Counted from the stretch's first letter, positions 1 to 10,523 are shown. The stretch: DNA of 46,380 nt from Arsenophonus nasoniae DSM 15247 (GCF_000429565.1 NZ_AUCC01000019.1:1-46380); one strand, 5' to 3'. The notes: a model not told the origin generated them from the letters alone. Numbers and translations: made by a program.

Positions 1-2
1 TG

Positions 3-155
3 CTGATGAAAGGATTTCTGCGTACCGATCCGTACAAATGTATTCTGTGTGGCGACAGGCTGCTTTTCACCGGGGCGCAAATGGGTAAAAAAGCAACGGA
101 ATTGTTGTCAGAAAGACTGCATAACCTGGAGAAAAAGCGATGGTTACGCAGCTAA
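3..155 (+). pseudogene. IS91-like (Y2) transposase, C-terminal fragment
   Basis: The reading frame enters from outside the window and ends at TAA 153-155. The 50 visible residues contain the segment DPYKCILCGDRLLF and end in KKRWLRS. A Cys-x2-Cys pair close to a basic C-terminus is what I recall for the tail of IS91/IS1294-type rolling-circle transposases. The catalytic tyrosines lie outside the window, so activity cannot be judged. The same tail occurs in inverted orientation at the right end of the window. Family call from motif memory only. Confidence 0.6.
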
Positions 156-322
156 ACGCAGGATCAATGTGTCTAAAATAAGGAAATCAGGTTAGAAATT
201 ACACTCTCTGAGGAAATGTTAACTGGCACTAAACACAATAAATCGATCCCCATCTCCTTTTTGCAATAAGGGATGGCTTTTGCTACTCACTTTAAAAGCG
301 ATTCAATTTCCTAACCATCAAG
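56..322 (+). repeat. Inverted repeat copy A: IS91-like 3' end
   Basis: This 267-bp segment is, by my reading, the perfect reverse complement of 46114-46380 (position p pairs with 46436-p). It holds the last 33 codons of the transposase plus about 167 bp of downstream sequence. Identity stops exactly after the tetranucleotide CAAG (319-322), where this copy continues into a receptor gene and the other into viaA. IS91-family elements are known to favour CAAG/GAAC sites, so 56-318 or so may be element and CAAG the target. The repeat probably continues past the right edge of the window. Confidence 0.75.
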
Positions 323-2645
323 TTATCGCAATAAAGGCAACTATTTTGCCGGTACCAGGGGAGCTAATCGTTACTGTGATTCGGTTACTAATGAGAAAAA
401 AAAAGAATTTACCAACACTAGAATAATAATCGATCCTTATATGCCTTTTGTTGCCAATATTTATCATCCAGGCAAAGAAGTGCCTAACACTTCCAATATG
501 ATGAAATCGCTGTTACTAAAAAATAATTGGCATCTGACTGATGATTTAACGGTTAATTTTACTTATCGCGATTCCCGACTGGAATTTGGCGATATTATGC
601 CCTCTCGACTGGGTTTTGTTGATATCGAACGTAATTTGGTTCCGCAATGGCCTTTAGCTCAGGTGCACCAAAAAGCCGGTAGTGCCAACCTTAAATATCA
701 ATCGCTTGATAGTCGATGGTTCGATTTTTATCTGAGTGCTTGGTTTAATCATACTGATGCAAATACCAATAGTACGGGCGGCTACCCAAGAGCCCCAAAA
801 GACAGAGATGCTGATTGGGATAATTTCACCTTCTATAAGTTTGGCACCGCGATTAAAAATCCCACTATTGATGGTAGCTTAATCAATAGCGCTAATAATA
901 GTAATGAAAATAATCGCTGGGGTTTGGACATTAGCAATATATTTACCCTGACACCTAATTTAAATCTTACCCTGAACGGCCGCTTTCAGAATGAAAAATT
1001 AATTAACCATACGGAATATACTGGTGTTAAGGTTAGTTATTTCCAATATCCAGGCAAAGAAGGCCGTCGGCAAGAGTATCAACTGGGGTTTAAATTCGAC
1101 TGGCAACCGGTGGAATTCTTAACTTTCTCCGCCGGCGCCAATTATGTGACTTATTGGTCAATTGATGATCTGGTCAATAGAAAAAGAACTGAAAAAATAA
1201 GCGGCTACCAAAAGAGCGGCTATCTTGCCGGCTATAATGTTCCGTTTTTTCAATCAGTTAATCAACAAGATTATGACAATGATGCTTATGCCGATGACTG
1301 GAAGAAACGAATAAAAAAACTAGCTGCCAGCAAACACCATATTTATATGACAGAAATAGCTCGATTAACAGAGGCCTTAGCCGATAATAAAAATCAACTT
1401 AATGAGCAGGAGAAAATAGCGCTAGCAAACAATATCGATAAATTAAAAAAACAGCGTATCGAGCTAACGCTGGCAACAAGAAAAGAGTATACAGAACAAG
1501 ATGAATACCTGATTAAGATAGGTACTAACAAGCAAGTGCAAATACCCGATAAAAATGGAACCAATTATCGACCAAAATCGATTACCTTACTTTACAACCC
1601 TAACGATGGAAAATTGCATAAAAAGGATAATCCTTTCTTTACCGGTAAAATAAATATAGATGAAGAAACGATTGATGCTAAAACAGGAAAAACGGTAAAA
1701 CGCTATTATTCTAAACAGATTACAGATGGGGATAAAATTCTTGTTGCTCGGCCAGAAGACACGCTATGGCAAAAAGAGAAAAAACGCAAAGATCACGGTA
1801 TTGCCCCGGTCCTCTCAGCGGGCATATCGATCACGGATGATTTAAGTGTTTATCTTCGTTATGCCGAATCAGTCCGAATGCCCAGCTTATATGAAGACGG
1901 GGTTGGCTTTTCCGACGAACGCCGAATTGTTATGGGTGAAAAAACCAAACCGGAACGCGCTAAAACACAAGAATTTGGTATTCACTATAATCTGGCAAAT
2001 CTATTAAAAACAGAAAAACACGCTGATATTAAATTAATCTATTTTGACACCACGATAGAAAACGTATTCGATCGTGATATGGCATATAATTTTACCCAAA
2101 TGGATAGACAGTTATTATCCGGTATTGAAATACAGGGGCGTTATGATAATGATTTTATTTTTAGTGATATTAGTTACGTTTATAATATAAAAAATAAAGT
2201 TTGTGATCTTAATACCAGTCATTATTTAGATCCTTATAATCAACACAATATTCCAGAATGTATTGATGGTGGTTTTCCGGGTGGTTTTTTACGTACTGCA
2301 ATTCAACCTAAGTACTCCCTGAATATGAATTTAGGTGCTCGTTTATGGGATAAAAAAATCAAAATTGGCAGTCGATTTACCTACCATAGTAAAGCAGAAA
2401 ATCGTGATGAAAAACATTTAATGATTATTAAACCTCTTTCTTATTTAGGTACGAATAATAATCCAATGCGTTGGGATCCAATTTTTACAATTGATGCCTA
2501 TGTGAATTATAAAATTAATGACAATATGTCAGTAGAATTAACCGGAACCAATTTAACTGATGAATATTATCTCGACCCGTTAACTCGTTCTATGATGCCT
2601 GCCCCGGGAAGAACATTTAAACTCAGTTTTAATAGTAAGTTTTAA
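323..2645 (+). pseudogene. TonB-dependent outer-membrane receptor (HasR-like), 5'-truncated
   Basis: The longest ATG-started frame begins at 441 (734 codons), but the same frame is open from 315 and reads receptor-like residues (YRNKGNYFAGTRGANRY) from the repeat edge onward. The gene therefore runs into the IS-like repeat and has lost its signal peptide, TonB box and plug domain. What remains is a beta-barrel: alternating strands, a late LTGTNLTDEYYLDPL segment typical of TonB receptors, and a terminal Phe as in outer-membrane barrels. Residues about 283-360 (counted from ATG 441) form a highly charged helical stretch that is odd for a barrel loop. The TonB-like gene follows 57 bp downstream, a pairing typical of heme/hemophore uptake loci, so a HasR-type role is inferred. 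Without the plug and signal it should not be functional. Confidence 0.7.
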
Positions 2646-2702
2646 TTAAATAAACAATAACACAACCATATTAAACCAACTAAAATGTTGAGATAAAAAA
2701 TT

Positions 2703-3449
2703 ATGATAAGACTGTTAGCTTATATTGTATTATCTATTATTTTACATACTGCTTTAATATGGCTGTGCTTATCGACCTCTGCTAATTCTACGCCGACATT
2801 AGCAAGCGACCATAATATTTCTCCTAATACAACAATTACCTTGGTATCTGCCAGTATAGAAACAATATCCGAAATAAATAGATCTTCTAGTGAAGCGCAA
2901 CCAATGATTCTACCTGATTCACCAATAAATCCAGTACTAACCGTTAAAAAGAAACAAGAAAAAATCAATGATAAAAAGAAAATAACAGCGGTCAAAAAAA
3001 CTAATAATAAAACCGTCTTAGAAACCAAGAAGAAAATCAATAAGAATAAGAACAATAATCCATCGGTTAATTCCGCAGTGAATTTTGACGGCAACAATAA
3101 TACCACCATGCAAGGAGGGGCTCTAAATAATGAACCTTCTCCAATAAAGGTAGGCGAACGAAAAGAAGGTGAACGCTATTATTCGCTAGTCAAACAAGAA
3201 ATTGAGCGCAATAAAATATATCCCCGTAAAGCCAGAAAACAGCGCCATCGAGGGCGAGTATTATTACAATTTAATATTAATACTGACGGTAGCTTATATG
3301 ACGCTAAAATCATTCGCTCTTCTGGTTTCAATACCCTTGATAAGGCTGCATTAACGGCCATTGCAAAGAGTCGTTCTATCGGACCTAAGCCTATCCATAT
3401 AAGTTCAACCATGAGTACCGAAATAAAGTTCAACATAGATAGAAATTAA
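2703..3449 (+). CDS. TonB-like energy transducer (HasB/TonB family)
   Basis: 248 residues with TonB architecture. An N-terminal membrane anchor (about residues 5-24, LAYIVLSIILHTALIWLCL) is followed by a long low-complexity periplasmic spacer rich in Lys and Asn (about 90-145) instead of the usual Pro-rich one. The C-terminal TonB domain (about 160-245) includes YYSLVKQEIERNKIYPRKA and GRVLLQFNINTDGSL. It would link the inner-membrane ExbB/ExbD motor to an outer-membrane receptor. It sits 57 bp after the receptor gene and ends before a clear terminator, so the two were probably co-transcribed. The gene is open although its neighbour is truncated; it may serve receptors elsewhere or be a relic. 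No strong Shine-Dalgarno is visible. Lys/Asn enrichment fits the AT-rich genome. Confidence 0.8.
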   Translation: MIRLLAYIVLSIILHTALIWLCLSTSANSTPTLASDHNISPNTTITLVSASIETISEINRSSSEAQPMILPDSPINPVLTVKKKQEKINDKKKITAVKKTNNKTVLETKKKINKNKNNNPSVNSAVNFDGNNNTTMQGGALNNEPSPIKVGERKEGERYYSLVKQEIERNKIYPRKARKQRHRGRVLLQFNINTDGSLYDAKIIRSSGFNTLDKAALTAIAKSRSIGPKPIHISSTMSTEIKFNIDRN

Positions 3450-3606
3450 ATATAATACTAATTAATAAGCAACCTACATTTTAATCTCTTTTTGAACAAA
3501 ATGAAGAGTGAGTACTTATAAGTATTCAACTAGGATCTGTTTTAACCTTGGCCGACTGTGCCGTTGTTAACTGAGCCAACACAGCTACCCTTAATTGATA
3601 AAAAAT

Positions 3607-3638
3607 AAAACGCACAACAAGGAAAGAAGTGCGTTTTT
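3607..3638 (+). terminator. Rho-independent terminator after the tonB-like gene
   Basis: AAAACGCAC (3607-3615) pairs perfectly with GTGCGTTTT (3629-3637), closing a 13-nt loop, and the T run at the 3' arm gives the plus-strand U tract. It lies about 160 bp after the TonB-like stop. Confidence 0.65.
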
Positions 3639-4372
3639 GATGTCGATTAACTTATTGAAATCAAGACTAAACTTATTGTATTTTAACTATTTATTCTAGT
3701 TAATAAATATCACATACTTTGTACGATCATTTAATAATGATTACTTTTACCACTTTTGCCCATTAGTATTTCATTACTTGTATCGATATAAATCGATAAA
3801 TTAATCCCTTTTATGTTATTTATACATCCCTTAGCTTTATTATTAATATTTATTCAACGTCAAAAACGATTATTATTGGTTTTATTTTTGATAGCTTAAA
3901 TTTACATTGTTAGAATTAATATCCGTATCTTTACTTACTCCATTGTTTATTAAATTTAAAATACAAATATACCCTAGTGTTGGCAAAAGCCTTTAAACTA
4001 ACTATAAAATTTTTAAATAAAAAATTACTAAACTTTATAACAAAAACAAATCAGTTATATCTTCTTTTGTTAACTACATTAAACAAATTCTAAGTTAGAA
4101 AAAAGGTTAATATTTAACCTTGATTATCAGATAATTTTCTGTTAATAGAATAAAACCTTTACTTTAATGTCAGCAAAATAACACGATAATAGAAAGATAA
4201 AAATTAACCAAAAATTAACACAACACTTTCAAATATATAAAAAATTAAAACTACAACTTTATTTATAAAAAACAAAAAAATATGATAAAAAAGATTTATA
4301 ACATGAATAACTAATTGATATACACAAAAATTAAAAAAATTTTCAGCAACAAACAAAAAGGATGATACTAAG
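3639..4372. other. AT-rich non-coding stretch
   Basis: About 730 bp without a convincing gene. Base composition is strongly A+T and all open frames are short and of low complexity. It should hold the promoter of the acetyltransferase gene at its right end, but I cannot pick out a distinct -35/-10 pair from the A/T background. No remnant of a recognisable protein was found on reading both strands. Confidence 0.5.
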
Positions 4373-4798
4373 ATGAAACTTATACTTAACGATAAAGAAA
4401 ATATTGCAGAAGAAAATACCATCATTGATAGTCTGTGGAAACATAATTCCAATTTTACCACTGTAGATATGCATCCGCTAAAAGTGACTTTAATGGATAA
4501 TGATAATATTGTTGGTGGCTTGATTGCCAGAACCTGGTGGGGTGGCTTAGATATCCAATATCTATGGATAGCGGAAAACTACAGAAAAAAGGGCTTTGGA
4601 AAAGATTTAATGAAAAAAGCAGAAGATGAAGCAATAAAAAGAAAGTGTCATATGGCTTATGTTGACACTTTTGACTTTCAAGCTGTTAATTTTTATAAAA
4701 AATTAGGCTATAAGGAATATGGACACTTAGACAAATTTGCTCACTGTTACACCCGCTATTATTTATCAAAGCCGCTGAAAAACACAGATGTTTGCTAA
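4373..4798 (+). CDS. GNAT-family N-acetyltransferase
   Basis: 141 residues. The acetyl-CoA pyrophosphate-binding motif is visible as ENYRKKGFGKDLMKKA (about residues 69-84, pattern R-x-x-G-x-G). It is preceded by a strand with WIA and followed by the family's closing segment FYKKLGYKEYG. The length is normal for a small single-domain GNAT. The substrate is unknown. An AAAAAGGA sequence about 11 bases upstream of ATG 4373 serves as ribosome binding site. The gene stands alone between a long AT-rich stretch and a convergent permease gene, so context gives no pathway. It appears intact. Confidence 0.8.
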   Translation: MKLILNDKENIAEENTIIDSLWKHNSNFTTVDMHPLKVTLMDNDNIVGGLIARTWWGGLDIQYLWIAENYRKKGFGKDLMKKAEDEAIKRKCHMAYVDTFDFQAVNFYKKLGYKEYGHLDKFAHCYTRYYLSKPLKNTDVC

Positions 4799-4840
4799 AT
4801 TGATTAGCAGTAACGACTAATCTACTATTATCATTTGGAT

Positions 4841-4863
4841 CGACCAGCTCATTAGAGTGGTCG
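4841..4863. terminator. Hairpin between convergent genes
   Basis: CGACCA-G-CTC (4841-4850) pairs with GAGTGGTCG (4855-4863) around an ATTA loop, with one bulged G. It lies between the convergent acetyltransferase and permease genes, where a shared terminator is expected. There is no adjacent U tract on either strand, so intrinsic termination is uncertain. Confidence 0.35.
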
Positions 4864-4899
4864 CCATTTATGCAGTTTTTTCCGTTGTTACATCGTTAT

Positions 4900-6171
4900 T
4901 TATTTTTTAATGATACTTAATAAAACATAAATAATACTCGCAGCGAGTAGAGAATTAATCGTTGGTATACCTGTTTCCACTGTTATACCAAGAATACTGG
5001 CTATTACACAGGCGAAAACAGCATTCCAACCAATTAAAGGTGTATCTTTATTGGCCGGAATTTTCTCTCCTTGTTGTGTTTCCTTAAGAATATTTCTATG
5101 AGTCTTGATAATAAAATAATCCGTTAGCATAACACCAACTATCGGCGGAAAGACAACACCAAGAATAGTCAAAAAACCAACAAATTTATCTAAAATACCC
5201 AAAACAGAAAAAGTTGTACCAATGATACCAATAGATAAAGTGATAATAGTGTAATTAACTTTTTTGCCCGTCAATACTGAAATTGAATTAGCAATACTTA
5301 ATGAGGATGAATAAAGATTAATATCATTTACCCGCAAAGTAGAGAAGATAACCACCAATAAACCAATACCTCCAGCCGTTTGCGTCATAATGGTTACGAC
5401 ATCGGACGTATTTAGTGCTCTGGCTAATAATATAGCCAGTCCATTAATGACAAATTCACCGAGAATAATTGATACCATAACCATCCAAAATACCTGACGG
5501 CTATTTTTTGAATATCGACTCATATCTGGCGTAATAAGAGTGGCAACGATACATCCTCCCATAATTAATGTGATTGCAGAAGACAAGGTTATCGTTTCAC
5601 CATTAGGAACAGACTGAATCAAATCTATTGTATTATGATGCTTAAGAATTCCTGCAGAAATAAATAAAACCACGATGACAAAAAAAGGAACCGCAATCCA
5701 TGCAGTAAATCGTAGCGCTTTAAAACCAAAAGCCACTAAGATCGTCAAAAATAAACCAGATAACGTTGCTTACCATTCAAAACCTAATTTATTGCCTAAT
5801 GCATAATTAAGTCCTTTAGCAAAGACTGCATTTTGTACCCCAAACCAACCTACCAAGCTAATGGCTATTGTAAGGCTGACCAAAACTGAACCAATACGTC
5901 CAAATCCACACCATCTTGCTAAAAGACTGCTGGATAATCCTTCTTTCATTCCTGCCAAGCCAAGAGCAAAAGTAATAATGCCAAAAATAATACTACTAAT
6001 GAAGATGGCTAAAAAAGCGTCAGCTAAAGTCATAGAATTACCTAATACTGCACCTAGCATAAATTGATCTAAGGCAGTTAGCATACCAGCATGAACTAAT
6101 GTAACACTCAGAAATGATAAACGTATATTGGTCGGAACACGACTTGTTGGATAGTTATCTATTAAATTCAT
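4900..6171 (-). pseudogene. CodB-like NCS1 nucleobase permease, internal TAA
   Basis: One reading frame of 424 codons is interrupted by a single in-frame TAA at codon 134 (5770-5772). Upstream are 133 residues (GAVLGNSMTLADAFLAIF, GLSSSLLARWCGFG, SLVGWFGVQNAVFAKGL) and downstream 289 residues (ATLSGLFLTILVAFGFKALR, later VNDINLYSSSLSIAN and FPPIVGVMLTDYFII). Together they give the length and segment order of cytosine/purine permeases of the CodB branch, with multiple membrane helices. Reading continues without a frame change, so one base substitution is the only lesion seen. An internal TTG (5748) could at best start a helix-poor fragment. The regulator gene ends 9 bp before ATG 6171, so the pair formed a transcription unit. 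Substrate (cytosine or another base) is inferred from the family. Confidence 0.75.
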
Positions 6172-6180
6172 ATAATTAAT

Positions 6181-6878
6181 TCACTTTGTTATAAAAAGAA
6201 CACCTGGAGTTAAAAAACGTTCAGGTATAAAGTTATCAAGAGAATATGTTTTACAGTATTCAATAAGTTGTCTGGCTGAGTTAACACCCATTTTTTGATA
6301 AATAACCTGTAATTTATAATTTACCGTTATAGGTGAGAGATTTAAATATTTCGCTATTTCTTTACTCCCGAGTCTTTGTTGAAGTAAAAATATTATTTCA
6401 AGTTCTCGTTTGGAAAAAAAACAGCTTTCTTGATAAGTTTTTAATATATTGACAGCTTTTTTTTCATGGTAGATCAATGGGTTTATATTGAGTATTTTTT
6501 TGCATTCCATAAAATTCCAATACATTGTTTATCTTTATTTAAAATAGGTATTTTTTCACTGATATAAGGTATTAAGGTAGGACTTCCATTCCAGTAATCT
6601 ATTTCAATCACTCTCGTCGTAGAAGACTCAATTTTCGTTAATTCATCATGTTCTTTAAACTCCTGAAATAATTCACTCCAAGTAGTAGGAAATGCTTCAT
6701 CCATTTTACCTTCGATAGAAAAATTTTTTGGTGTATTTGTGAAAAGACGGGCAGAATTATTCATATAAATATGTTCTGATTTTATACTTTTAATTCCCCA
6801 AGGTTCATCTAGGTTTTCTACCATCGTAATAATTGAATCGATAATATTAATGGATTTATCATTGATATTATTGCTCAT
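6181..6878 (-). pseudogene. PAS + LuxR-type HTH regulator, split by a -1 frame change
   Basis: Two overlapping frames encode one protein. The first (6878 to 6483, 131 residues from ATG 6878, with GAGG five bases upstream) is PAS-like: MVENLDEPWGIKSIKSEHIY, then CIGILWNAKKYSI. The second (about 6525 to 6181) carries a LuxR/GerE helix-turn-helix: FSKRELEIIFLLQQRLGSKEIAKYLNLSPITVNYKL. The frames meet at seven A read as gcA AAA AAA, a perfect -1 slippery heptamer; adding one A would also fuse them. PAS/LuxR-type regulators of this size are known in enteric bacteria. The stop lies 9 bp before the CodB-like permease start, so it probably controlled that gene. Simple indel decay, transcript slippage or programmed frameshifting are all possible; I list it as a pseudogene because the partner gene is broken too. 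Confidence 0.6.
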
Positions 6879-6881
6879 CAA

Positions 6882-7095
6882 AACCTCTTTATAACTTAGG
6901 TAAATAATATCATATGTAATTTCATAAGGTGATAAAATGAATTAGAAAATAGTTTTTTCTCAAAAAATATTTAATTTTTTAATTCTAAATTTAAACTTTC
7001 TCACATTAAAAAATCACATTAAGATTATTAAATCGAAATAGTCGTTCACAGCAATATAATTTTTTTATTAAGTTATACATTCAATATCAATGCTT
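6882..7095. other. AT-rich intergenic spacer
   Basis: Spacer between the regulator start and the Ner-like gene end, almost entirely A/T. It must carry the minus-strand promoter of the regulator-permease unit, but no box can be singled out. Nothing else seen. Confidence 0.4.
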
Positions 7096-7326
7096 CTATT
7101 GGAAAGCTTTTGTGCTATCGCAATAATAACTTGGCAAGGTTGCAGATTGATGGAGATTTATACTAGCAATAATACACTTTTCATCACTTGAAAAAATGCG
7201 AATAAGTCTATTATTTAGTATTTTTGAGTTTAATCCAAATTTATGGGAAATCGATGATAGAGTTATGTTTTGTTGGAATGCAGCAACAATATTAGCGCCG
7301 TGCCAGTTATAGCTAAAATCAAGCAT
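7096..7326 (-). CDS. Ner-like/SfsB-Nlp family DNA-binding protein
   Basis: 76 residues matching the Ner-like winged helix family (Mu Ner, E. coli SfsB/Nlp): NWHGANIVAAFQQ, then ITLSSISHKFGLNSKILNNRL as the helix-turn-helix, ending in the SYYCDST region where relatives have a SRYFD motif. The usual Pro-Trp rich segment before it has changed (SSDEKCIIASINLHQSA), so the protein has diverged and may be decaying. GGGA lies about nine bases before ATG 7326. Ner proteins repress early promoters in Mu-like phages, and chromosomal relatives affect sugar gene expression. The unusual structured segment at 7343-7516 lies directly upstream on the same strand and could be its leader. Targets unknown. Confidence 0.6.
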   Translation of the reverse strand: MLDFSYNWHGANIVAAFQQNITLSSISHKFGLNSKILNNRLIRIFSSDEKCIIASINLHQSATLPSYYCDSTKAFQ

Positions 7327-7342
7327 TTTTACTATCCCTTTT

Positions 7343-7516
7343 CTTTATGGAGGCGATCCAGATAAGGTTTGCAGACCGGCACTAACTCCGGCGAGCCTTT
7401 CGGCTCCCCTACCTGAACCGCCATAAAGGGCGCTACAAGTAGCACTGGTAAAACTTCTTACCAGTGTGTTAGTGAACAAGGCTGCAAAACCTCGGTTATT
7501 GGCGTGTTCCAATAAC
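7343..7516 (-). ncRNA. Structured RNA / leader upstream of the Ner-like gene
   Basis: This segment is far more G+C rich than its surroundings and packed with complementary pairs. AGGTTTGCAG (7365-7374) pairs with CTGCAAAACCT (7482-7492, one bulge). CACTAAC (7380-7386) pairs with GTTAGTG (7468-7474). GAGCC/GGCTC (7393-7406) closes a GAAA tetraloop when read on the minus strand. CACTGGTAA/TTACCAGTG (7443-7466) is perfect, and GTTATTGG/CCAATAAC (7495-7516) forms an outer hairpin. CTTTATGG (7343-7350) is complementary to CCATAAAG (7421-7428), which would make a pseudoknot or an alternative fold near the start of the Ner-like gene. The GNRA loop and position favour minus-strand transcription. It may belong to a phage regulatory RNA family such as C4, which I cannot confirm. 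Confidence 0.45.
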
Positions 7517-7890
7517 AATATTACTTTAGCTGATTACGTTTTATGACTCAACAGTTAATTAAACAATTTACACCTTTACGTATATGGACAAAATTATCTT
7601 AATTTACTCATTTTATTAATAGAATACTGTTAATTTAATATTATGATTTTACGGTTAGATTATGCTAATTCTTGGCCTGATTTTTCGCTTTTCTATTAAC
7701 CTGATAATAAAAAACTAATTTAAAAATATTAAATTCATCATCTTTATTAATGTAATTAATGAGTTAACATTTTAAAATATTCATAAGTGGCAAAATATCT
7801 TAATTCGTTAAACCCTTTATAATTAGTCAACCATTCAAGCAATTACGTGCTTTTATCTGCTATATTATTCATCAATGTCACCTTAATAAC
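7517..7890. other. AT-rich non-coding stretch
   Basis: About 370 bp with no supported gene; only short chance frames. It lies between the structured element and the 3' end of uacF, so it should include the uacF 3' region; I see no T-tailed hairpin there. It could also contain the promoter for the Ner-like gene. Confidence 0.4.
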
Positions 7891-9840
<1,950 letters not shown>

Positions 9841-9999
9841 TCGCTCTCCTAGCTGGTAAGCTCAGGTATATTGTTCCAATAAGGATGCAATAATTGGGCA
9901 AATTTTTTTAATAATTTATGCTTAACTTAAAATTTTGCGATTTAGTTCAAAAAGTTGTCTTTATCATATTTAGCCCTATTCATTTTTTTGTCTTAAAGT

Positions 10000-10016
10000 A
10001 TTCTCACTTTGAGAAT
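10000..10016. promoter_or_regulatory. Palindromic candidate operator 1
   Basis: ATTCTCA-CTT-TGAGAAT: perfect 7-bp half-sites with a 3-bp spacer, identical in both arms to the site at 10161. A repeated symmetric site in a divergent intergenic region is typical of a dimeric repressor's operator. I do not recognise it as the site of a known regulator. Confidence 0.55.
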
Positions 10017-10160
10017 GACGTATCACAGTGAAACAAGAAAATATCTTTTTTCAACTAATAAAAGCCGGAAAAAGTAAACTTTAGCGCTGTTGCAGGTAAT
10101 ATCGATCATGGCTTTAACACTGAGTTGAAAACAAATAGTCATAACCAGCCCCTTTTTTAT

Positions 10161-10177
10161 ATTCTCAAGATGAGAAT
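10161..10177. promoter_or_regulatory. Palindromic candidate operator 2
   Basis: ATTCTCA-AGA-TGAGAAT: same half-sites and spacer length as operator 1; only the spacer bases differ. Centre-to-centre distance is 161 bp, which would allow looping between the two. Confidence 0.55.
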
Positions 10178-10413
10178 TAACCTCAAGTATAAAATATGAT
10201 TATTCGGTGCGTTTTTAACAATACTTTCCCATTTATCAATCTAGCCGACAAAAAACGTGACTTGATTCACGAATGACACCAACTCTTTTACCTATTTATT
10301 TATATTGGCATGGGTTACGCATAGTTATTGATATTTGCTGAAATGCTGATTGGATCAATTTAGACCAGTTTGAATGTCAAATACTGTTCTAACATGCACA
10401 TTAACTGTTCTTT

Positions 10414-10523
10414 CCAAACACCGATCAGCCCGGTTAACGAAGTACTCACCAACAGGAGTGATGTAACTTTATGAAAGGATCTGTTATCTCCAAGCACCAA
10501 TCAGCCCCAGTTAACGAAGTCCT
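10414..10523 (+). repeat. Imperfect direct repeat spanning the uacT start
   Basis: The segment 10414-10446 (around GATCAGCCC and GTTAACGAAGT) recurs at 10490-10523 inside the uacT coding sequence, with one indel and about four mismatches over 34 bases. The upstream copy encodes a similar peptide (PVNEVL) out of uacT's own frame context and ends in a stop. It looks like a short segmental duplication of the 5' coding region into the leader. The ribosome binding site (CAGGAG, about 12 bases before the ATG) lies between the copies. Confidence 0.5.

Larger units (their letters stand above)
9841..10470. other. uacF-uacT divergent intergenic region
   Basis: 630 bp between divergently transcribed uacF and uacT, unusually long for such a pair. 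It holds two copies of the same 17-bp palindrome (10000-10016 and 10161-10177), listed separately, and a near-copy of the uacT 5' coding sequence (10414-10446). Promoters for both genes must lie here, but I cannot assign -35/-10 boxes with confidence. No open frame of note. Confidence 0.5.

Noticed and set aside
2720-3109. 129-codon minus-strand frame in the tonB-like gene
   Set aside because: Hydrophobic appearance results from the reverse complement of Lys/Asn-rich codons in the TonB spacer.
4204-4461. 85-codon minus-strand frame overlapping the acetyltransferase start
   Set aside because: Low-complexity Phe/Leu/Val sequence from A/T-rich DNA, no ribosome binding site, antisense to a real gene.
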